NCBI GenBank assembly: GCA_009618505.1
Contig: WJOQ01000197.1
Span: 1 to 8,568 of the forward strand
DNA from: Clostridia bacterium
GTDB lineage: Bacteria > Aerophobota > Aerophobia > Aerophobales > AE-B3A
DNA: 8,568 nucleotides
Direction of reading: 5' to 3'
The notes beneath the pieces were generated by a model. The model saw only the letters and a list, made by a program, of their open reading frames with translations, made no database searches and was not told where the DNA came from. The translations under genes and the position numbers were made by a program. Each line of letters opens with the position of its first letter. The stretch's first letter is position 1. Shown here in pieces: positions 1-3,683 of this stretch.

Positions 1-135
1 CTCTTCTTTTAGATAAGGCACAATCTCGCATACACATTTTTCACCTTCTTTGAGATAGTGCACGATTTTTATTCTCACAGGGTGAGATAGAGCTTTAAAG
101 TACTCTGCTTGGGCTTCATAAGCTTTACCGTCCAC
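1..135 (-). CDS. ArsR-family metal-sensing repressor, N-terminal part (partial)
   Basis: The first 45 codons of a gene that runs off the left edge. The translation contains YFKALSHPVRIKIVHYL, the typical helix opening the ArsR/SmtB winged-helix domain, followed by EKCVCEIVPYL, which matches the ELCVCDL metal box with Cys34 and Cys36. In this family that cysteine pair binds thiophilic ions such as As(III), Sb(III), Cd(II) or Pb(II), and binding releases the repressor from its operator. The start is GTG at 135-133, chosen because AAAGGAGAGG lies just upstream (150-141) and the nearby upstream ATG runs straight into a stop. A near-consensus promoter with an overlapping palindrome precedes it, so autorepression is likely. 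The rest of the protein is outside the window, so the metal specificity and any co-regulated genes cannot be told. The family call is firm and the ligand is inferred. Confidence 0.85.
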   Translation of the reverse strand, partial: MDGKAYEAQAEYFKALSHPVRIKIVHYLKEGEKCVCEIVPYLKEE

Positions 136-169
136 TATAACCTCTCCTTTATCTATGATTATATGGTTA

Positions 170-186
170 AATACTCATATAGTATT
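170..186. promoter_or_regulatory. Candidate ArsR operator (palindrome over the -10 and start site)
   Basis: AATACT-CATAT-AGTATT is a perfect inverted repeat with 6-bp arms and a 5-bp spacer. It overlaps the last bases of the -10 box and the predicted transcription start of the arsR-like promoter. ArsR-family repressors commonly bind AT-rich palindromes at this position. Assigning it to this regulator is an inference from position. Confidence 0.5.
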
Positions 187-211
187 ATAAATAAAAATAT
201 CTTTATGTCAA
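184..211 (-). promoter_or_regulatory. Sigma70-type promoter for the arsR-like gene
   Basis: On the minus strand a perfect TTGACA (211-206) is followed after 16 bp by a perfect TATAAT (189-184). The expected start of transcription is near 177, giving a leader of about 40 nt before the GTG start at 135. Confidence 0.75.
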
Positions 212-364
212 GAGTTGGATAAATCCCGCCTGTAATATCTTGATTTTCAGAGCCATTTTTGGTTAACCTTCACACAAAAATTTTATCCTGTCTTCTCTTG
301 CCATCCCCCAGTTTTTGAATCAGAGACATAAGCCATTCAAATAATATCCTGACCATATTTGTCC

Positions 365-392
365 TTGACAAAAAAATTCTTTATACTATAAT
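365..392 (+). promoter_or_regulatory. Sigma70-type promoter P1 upstream of the 657-2227 operon
   Basis: A perfect TTGACA (365-370), a 16-bp spacer and a perfect TATAAT (387-392). Transcription would begin near 399, about 255 nt before the first start codon, leaving a long untranslated leader. A TTGTGA half-site (396-401) sits at the predicted start point. Confidence 0.6.
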
Positions 393-422
393 AATTTGTG
401 AGTAAACTCTCGATTGGATAGC

Positions 423-451
423 TTGACATATAGAAACGCTTAGTATATCAT
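423..451 (+). promoter_or_regulatory. Second forward promoter P2
   Basis: A perfect TTGACA (423-428), a 17-bp spacer and TATCAT (446-451, one mismatch to consensus). The predicted start is near 458, about 25 bp before the Rex/CRP-like palindrome at 482-499, so a protein bound there could block clearance or elongation. In such AT-rich DNA a chance match is possible. Confidence 0.5.
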
Positions 452-481
452 TCATTGTGGTTCATAGTCAAAGCAGATGTT

Positions 482-499
482 TCGTGAGAAATATCACAA
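482..499. promoter_or_regulatory. Candidate Rex (or CRP/FNR-type) operator
   Basis: TCGTGAGAAATATCACAA is an 18-bp near-palindrome, TCGTGA-N6-TCACAA, with one mismatch between arms. It fits the known Rex box pattern TTGTGAAATATTTCACAA at 14 of 18 positions. The core CGTGA-N6-TCACA also resembles a CRP-type site, so the sequence alone does not settle the regulator. Rex is favoured because a complete rex gene lies in the same cluster and the window shows no CRP/FNR gene. Confidence 0.5.
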
Positions 500-533
500 T
501 ATTGATGAATTTAAGAATTTCTATTGACTTATT

Positions 534-552
534 TTGTGAGGGAAATTCGCAA
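534..552. promoter_or_regulatory. Weaker second Rex-like palindrome
   Basis: TTGTGA and TCGCAA, arms differing at one position from a perfect inverted repeat, are separated by 7 bp instead of the usual 6. A further lone TTGTGA half-site is at 396-401. Repeated half-sites in one leader make regulation by one protein more plausible, but the odd spacing lowers confidence. Confidence 0.25.
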
Positions 553-575
553 GTTGGCCTTGGTATATTGACTTC

Positions 576-614
576 AAATACCGAAACACACTTTGACAGA
601 TAAAAGCGGTATTT
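576..614 (+). repeat. Inverted repeat in the leader (AAATACCG ... CGGTATTT)
   Basis: Perfect 8-bp arms at 576-583 and 607-614 with a 23-base loop. In RNA this could form a hairpin ending about 26 nt before the Shine-Dalgarno sequence at 641-646. The upstream GGTAT at 562-566 could pair with the ATACC of the left arm instead, so two mutually exclusive stems are possible. No known riboswitch class was recognised. The rest of 212-656 shows no supported gene. Confidence 0.35.
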
Positions 615-656
615 ACTCCTGGCTCATGAAATTAGCAAAAAGGAGGCGACAAAAAA

Positions 657-1109
657 ATGTCTAAAGAGAGAGCATTAAAAAACCCTCAAGTGGATGAGAT
701 GTCAGATGACTTAGAAAAGGTCCTCTCTACCATACTCAAAAAAATAAATCTAGCTCCTGATCAACATGAAACATTTGGAACGAGAGATGTTGAGTACCCA
801 AAAAAGTACACTGATAAGAAATCAACAATGGGGGGTCGGCACCGACTCCGGTTTTTGTTCCACCTGGAGAATAAACGTAGGCATAAGACACAAATCCTAA
901 AAGTATTAGAATTAGCAGCAAAAGACGATAAAATCCTGGCTCAGTTGGCAGAGGATCCAGCTCAAGTCCTCAACAAGTTTGATCTGGCTGCCGAAGACTA
1001 TGCGGCTTTAGCCAGCGGAGATATCAAATCTATTGAGAAAATTACCGGGGAATTAACCAAAAAACAAAAGACCTGGCTAAATTGTCGTCTTCAGCAAGAA
1101 AAATGGTAA
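657..1109 (+). CDS. Conserved-looking protein of unknown function with a LigA-like helical C terminus
   Basis: 150 residues, start supported by AGGAGG at 641-646 with 10-nt spacing. No signal peptide or membrane segment is visible, so it should be cytoplasmic. The N terminus (1-55) is charged and helical. Residues 56-80 are basic and low in similarity to anything I recognise. The C-terminal part (about 81-146) holds ILKVLELAAKDDKILAQLAE, then DPAQVLNKFDLAAEDYAALA and SGDIKSIEKI. This 'DP...L..(F/Y)DL..E(D/E)..AL..GD' pattern resembles the small helical LigA-like domain of extradiol dioxygenase LigA subunits and of some peptide-precursor leaders. That resemblance is from memory of the pattern, not a search, and no function follows from it. 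The gene lies 23 bp before the formate-channel gene and is probably cotranscribed with it. A terminator-like hairpin sits inside the frame at 832-856. Confidence 0.6.
   Translation: MSKERALKNPQVDEMSDDLEKVLSTILKKINLAPDQHETFGTRDVEYPKKYTDKKSTMGGRHRLRFLFHLENKRRHKTQILKVLELAAKDDKILAQLAEDPAQVLNKFDLAAEDYAALASGDIKSIEKITGELTKKQKTWLNCRLQQEKW
832..856 (+). terminator. Terminator-like hairpin inside the 657-1109 reading frame
   Basis: GGGGTCG (832-838) pairs with CGACTCC (843-849) around a GCAC loop, giving a GC-rich 7-bp stem with one G-T wobble. It is followed by GG and five T residues (852-856). This has the form of a weak intrinsic terminator yet lies in an open frame. It could attenuate transcription into the downstream channel gene, or be coincidental in coding DNA. 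Confidence 0.3.
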
Positions 1110-1132
1110 TTAGAGAAAAAGGAGTTTAAACG

Positions 1133-2227
1133 ATGCCATACAAAGCACCCACTGCTATTATGGAAACAGTATCTGCTGTGGGCCAGGGAAAAACAGAAAT
1201 AACCTGGAACAAGGTATTAGTTTTAGGTTTTCTCGCAGGTGCCTACATTGCCTTTGGAGGATTCTTAGCAGTGATCGCTGCCGCCGGAGATCCATGGCCA
1301 AGAGAGTTGCCAGGCCTGCAGAAACTTGTCTTCGGTGCTGTCTTTCCAGTGGGTCTGATGCTCGTGGTTATCGGCGGTGCAGAACTCTTCACTGGAAATT
1401 GTATGTATCCTACAATTGCTTGTCTAAATAAGAGGAGTAGTTGGAGAGGCTTGATAAAGAACTGGACTGGTTCCTATATAGGTAATTTTATTGGAGGAAT
1501 CTTCGTTGCCTATTTTCTAGGTATTGGCACTGGGCTGTTACTCAAAGAACCCTGGATGAGTTATATCACTGAGATCGCTCGGGCAAAATGCGGATTTAGC
1601 TTTACTCAAGCACTTTTGCGTGGAGTAGGATGCAACTGGCTGGTCTGCTTAGCCCTCTGGTTAGCATCAGGAAGTGATGATATAATAGGTAAGATCTTCG
1701 CAATCCAATTCCCTATCATGGCTTTCGTTGTCCTGGGATTTGAACATAGTGTTGCCAATATGTTTTTTATTCCTGCCGGTATGTTTATTACAAATGAAAT
1801 TAGCTGGAGGATGTTTTTGCTGAACAACTTGTTACCGGTAACCCTGGGAAATATCGTGGGTGGAGTCTTCTTCGTTGGTATGCTTTACTATTACATATAT
1901 GGCAAAGAGAGTCGTGGAAGGAGATGGTCTATAGCACTGGTGGGTGTTGGTAAAAGAGGAACGACTCTGTCGAACAATCTTGTTTTTGAGGAGAATGGGT
2001 TCCATATAATCGGATTTGACGTAAATCCAAATAAGATTGGTAAGAGAGTAGCCGGTGTAAAGGTATATCATCCTTACCAGATGCCCAAAATAATAAGCGA
2101 ACAAAAAATTCAAATAGGAATGATTCTTAATTTTTCTTCCACCAGAGTGGTTGTTCCCTCTTATGTCAAACTAAAAAATGCTGATTTCACCTCTCAACTT
2201 GAAGTTATGCCCCAATCAGATTCTTAA
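1133..2227 (+). CDS. Formate/nitrite-family channel fused to a Rex NAD-binding fragment
   Basis: 364 residues; start supported by AAGGAG at 1119-1124. Residues 1 to about 258 form a complete FocA/FdhC/NirC-type (FNT) channel, normally about 260-285 residues and pentameric in the inner membrane. Visible family marks are LFTGN (Thr87, Asn89) in the broken helix, NWTGSYIGNFIGG (110-122) and FEHSVANMFFIPAGM with the conserved pore His205. Conservation fits a formate or related monocarboxylate channel, though nitrite or hydrosulfide cannot be excluded. After the last membrane helix (VFFVGMLYYYIYGKE) the frame continues at about Arg264 into about 95 residues of Rex: GVGKRG (271-276, GxGxxG), FDVNPNKIG (295-303), then ILNFSSTRVVVPSY. 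The DNA-binding domain is absent, and 22 core residues present in intact Rex (150-171) are missing, so normal NADH binding is doubtful. The tail may be a genomic accident or a new cytoplasmic domain. Confidence 0.9.
   Translation: MPYKAPTAIMETVSAVGQGKTEITWNKVLVLGFLAGAYIAFGGFLAVIAAAGDPWPRELPGLQKLVFGAVFPVGLMLVVIGGAELFTGNCMYPTIACLNKRSSWRGLIKNWTGSYIGNFIGGIFVAYFLGIGTGLLLKEPWMSYITEIARAKCGFSFTQALLRGVGCNWLVCLALWLASGSDDIIGKIFAIQFPIMAFVVLGFEHSVANMFFIPAGMFITNEISWRMFLLNNLLPVTLGNIVGGVFFVGMLYYYIYGKESRGRRWSIALVGVGKRGTTLSNNLVFEENGFHIIGFDVNPNKIGKRVAGVKVYHPYQMPKIISEQKIQIGMILNFSSTRVVVPSYVKLKNADFTSQLEVMPQSDS
1922..2208 (+). repeat. Direct repeat, copy 1: rex-derived segment at the end of the channel gene
   Basis: Matches 2622-2980. 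The aligned blocks, read by eye, are: 1931-1954 identical to 2634-2657 (24/24); 1955-2010 strongly diverged (about 25 differences over about 57 positions plus a 3-nt gap); 2011-2125 against 2717-2831 with two differences (113/115); and 2126-2208 identical to 2898-2980 (83/83). The 66 bp at 2832-2897 are missing here. Homology stops abruptly after GAAGTTAT at 2208. Confidence 0.95.
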
Positions 2228-2231
2228 CAAT

Positions 2232-2266
2232 TAAGGTTTTCATTTATTTTTCCAATAACAACCTTA
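2232..2266 (+). other. AT-rich stem-loop after the channel gene
   Basis: TAAGGTT (2232-2238) and AACCTTA (2260-2266) are perfect 7-bp inverted arms around a 21-base, T-rich loop. The stem is weak and no T run follows it, so it is at best a poor terminator or a processing site between the channel gene and rex. Confidence 0.25.
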
Positions 2267-2273
2267 GATATAT

Positions 2274-2302
2274 TTGCCAACAAATCTACATTTATGTAGA
2301 AT
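2274..2302 (+). promoter_or_regulatory. Candidate promoter for rex
   Basis: TTGCCA (2274-2279), a 17-bp spacer and TAGAAT (2297-2302), each box one mismatch from consensus. Transcription would start near 2309, about 76 nt before the rex start codon. rex may therefore be expressed separately from the upstream operon. Confidence 0.5.
2285..2300. promoter_or_regulatory. 16-bp palindrome overlapping the rex promoter -10
   Basis: TCTACAT-TT-ATGTAGA is a perfect inverted repeat with 7-bp arms. It covers the end of the spacer and the start of the -10 box, a normal place for a repressor operator. It does not match the Rex box, so either another regulator binds here or it acts as an RNA or DNA hairpin. 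Confidence 0.4.
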
Positions 2303-2384
2303 AGGAGTATCTGATATGTGCTTAGAAATTAGGCATGTAGAGAAGGTATAACTCCCACTGAATAATCTGATAGAGGTTTAGGCT

Positions 2385-3029
2385 ATGCCTAGAGAAAAAG
2401 CCTCAGAAAATGTGACTATCCGCCTTTCCCTTTGTCTTAAATATCTCAGGGGAATGAGCGAAGAGACAAGGATATCTTCTGGCCGACTTGCTGAACTGGT
2501 AGGAACATCAGGCGCAAGGGTAAGAAAAGACCTCTCTTATTTTGGGCAATTTGGAACGCCGCGTAAGGGATACAGAGTAGGGAGGTTGCGAGAGGAGATC
2601 TCAAAAGTATTAGGTCTCGATAGAGTCTGGCCCATAGCACTGGTGGGTGTTGGTAAACTAGGGAGAGCTTTACTAAACAACTTTGGTTCTGAAAGAGGTA
2701 GTTTCCATATCCAGGTCGGATTTGATGTAAATCCAAATAAGATTGGTAAGAGAGTAGCCGGTGTAAAGGTATATCATCCTTACCAGATGCCCAAAATAAT
2801 AAGGGAACAAAAAATTCAAATAGGAATGATTGCTGCTCCGGCTGAGGCAGCACAAGAATCAGCAGACCTCCTTGTTATAAGCGGGATAAAAGGTATTCTT
2901 AATTTTTCTTCCACCAGAGTGGTTGTTCCCTCTTATGTCAAACTAAAAAATGCTGATTTCACCTCTCAACTTGAAGTTATCACCTACTATATCGTTAATA
3001 ATCAGCGTTCCAAGTTAGCTCATAGCTGA
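2385..3029 (+). CDS. rex: Redox-sensing transcriptional repressor Rex
   Basis: 214 residues, the usual length for Rex (about 205-220). Rex dimers bind operators when NADH is low relative to NAD+, and release them when NADH binds, inducing fermentative and anaerobic genes. Residues 1-80 form the winged-helix domain with the family signature RKDLSYFGQFGTPRKGY (47-63). Residues 82-200 form the Rossmann domain: ALVGVGKLGRALLNN with GxGxxG at 88-93 (Lys91 where Asn is common), FDVNPNKIG with Asp114, the APAEAAQ segment (150-156), GIKGILNF (167-174) and SQLEVITYYI (194-203). The start has AGAGG at 2372-2376, 8 nt upstream. The last residues, KLAHS, are encoded by the first AGCTCATAG repeat, so the natural C-terminal end may have been replaced. 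A 5-bp inverted repeat (2379-2383 and 2387-2391) spans the start codon. Part of this gene is duplicated as the tail of the upstream channel. Confidence 0.95.
   Translation: MPREKASENVTIRLSLCLKYLRGMSEETRISSGRLAELVGTSGARVRKDLSYFGQFGTPRKGYRVGRLREEISKVLGLDRVWPIALVGVGKLGRALLNNFGSERGSFHIQVGFDVNPNKIGKRVAGVKVYHPYQMPKIIREQKIQIGMIAAPAEAAQESADLLVISGIKGILNFSSTRVVVPSYVKLKNADFTSQLEVITYYIVNNQRSKLAHS
2622..2980 (+). repeat. Direct repeat, copy 2: Rossmann-domain part of intact rex
   Basis: The full-length counterpart of 1922-2208. It contains the 66 bp (2832-2897) missing from copy 1. ATT precedes both edges of that segment (2829-2831 and 2895-2897), which fits deletion between short direct repeats in copy 1. 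This copy encodes an intact Rex Rossmann domain, so it is the ancestral form. Confidence 0.95.
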
Positions 3030-3069
3030 TAGCTCATAGCAAAACCAAAACAAAAGAATTAGCTCATAG
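3017..3069 (+). repeat. Short dispersed/tandem repeat AGCTCATAG
   Basis: Exact copies at 3017-3025, 3031-3039 and 3061-3069, with a degenerate CATAGCCCATGGCTCA just beyond (about 3081-3096). The first copy lies inside the 3' end of rex and supplies its last codons and stop. The remainder of the 3030-3276 gap holds A-rich spacer and an unassigned leader, and no protein gene I can support. Confidence 0.7.
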
Positions 3070-3188
3070 TAAATTCAAAACATAGCCCATGGCTCAACTT
3101 AATTAGGACGCAAATTTTCGCAGATATATGTCCAAAAAGCAAATTCCCATACTATTCAATTATCTACAAGAAACTAAGTATTCTTGAT

Positions 3189-3250
3189 GACGAGTCGCAA
3201 GATGAAGAGGATAGTCCACCGATCAAGCAAGTGAATAGGTGGCAACCGTC
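3189..3250 (+). other. Possible structured leader before the response regulator
   Basis: GACG (3189-3192) can pair with CGTC (3247-3250), enclosing a second stem CCACC (3216-3220) with GGTGG (3238-3242). This nested pairing ends 26 nt before the response-regulator start. I tried to fit known riboswitch and small-ribozyme motifs and none matched, so it is only a weak candidate for a regulatory RNA element. Confidence 0.2.
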
Positions 3251-3276
3251 CAAATATTAGAAAAGAAGAGAGGAAC

Positions 3277-3681
3277 ATGGAAAAAAAAGTACTGCTAGTT
3301 GATGATGAAGTTGATTTTGTAAAGGTCAACAAGGTAACTTTGGAGAAGAAGGGATATAAGGTAGTGGCTGCCTACGATGGAACAGAAGCTCTGCGGAAGG
3401 CTCTTCAGGAAAAACCAGATATTATAATATTGGACGTGATGCTGAAAAAAAAAACCGAGGGGTTTGACGTCTCCCGAGAACTCAGAGAGCACAAAGAAAC
3501 TCGGGACACACCGATAATATTGCTAACAGCCATAAAAGAAAATATGGATATTGAGGGGGAGATAGAACCTGATAAGGAGTGGTTGCCTGTGACCGAGTTC
3601 CTGGAAAAACCTGTGTCTCCAGACGAACTAGTAGAGAAAATAGCAAAAGTACTTGGCAGAAGAAAAAAAATGAGTTTATAG
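3277..3681 (+). CDS. Single-domain response regulator (CheY-like receiver)
   Basis: 134 residues forming one receiver domain and no output domain. The acidic pair is Asp9-Asp10 in VLLVDDE, the phosphoacceptor is Asp53 in IIILDVML, the switch residue is Thr84 in IILLTAI, and the conserved lysine is Lys111 in FLEKP. All catalytic positions are present, so it should accept phosphate from a histidine kinase, most likely the one encoded 2 bp downstream. With no DNA-binding or enzymatic domain it must act by protein contact or pass phosphate onward in a relay. Start: ATG with purine-rich AAGAGAGG upstream; spacing is short. A run of ten A residues at 3445-3454, just after the Asp53 codon, encodes KKK and is a potential slippage site. 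Confidence 0.93.
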   Translation: MEKKVLLVDDEVDFVKVNKVTLEKKGYKVVAAYDGTEALRKALQEKPDIIILDVMLKKKTEGFDVSRELREHKETRDTPIILLTAIKENMDIEGEIEPDKEWLPVTEFLEKPVSPDELVEKIAKVLGRRKKMSL

Positions 3682-3683
3682 TA

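Noticed and set aside
477..527. Sixteen-codon frame in the leader overlapping the Rex-like palindrome
   Set aside because: No ribosome-binding site and no recognisable content; likely chance.
835..856. Resemblance of the hairpin GTCGGCACCGAC plus T run to the end of a Cas9 tracrRNA
   Set aside because: Only a short palindrome is shared; no repeat array, anti-repeat or cas gene is present in the window.
736..921. 61-codon minus-strand frame with a signal-peptide-like start
   Set aside because: It lies opposite the 657-1109 gene, has no supporting promoter or family match, and its hydrophobic start is a by-product of the complementary strand.
1832..2113. Minus-strand frames opposite both rex copies, similar to each other
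   Set aside because: Their similarity follows from the direct repeat on the plus strand; they are antisense shadows.
2316..2351. Eleven-codon frame MCLEIRHVEKV before rex, with AGGAG at good spacing; it resembles the first residues of ABC transporter ATPases
   Set aside because: Too short to judge, nothing similar continues after its stop in any frame, and the predicted rex transcript would begin after its Shine-Dalgarno sequence.
3120..3260. Possible hammerhead, c-di-GMP, fluoride or RNase P-like RNA in the leader
   Set aside because: Only isolated short words agree; the invariant core bases of each class are missing.
3579..3683. 35-residue N-terminal extension of the histidine kinase
   Set aside because: It lies wholly within the response-regulator gene in another frame, gives a basic non-membrane peptide, and the ATG at 3684 directly precedes the expected first membrane helix.
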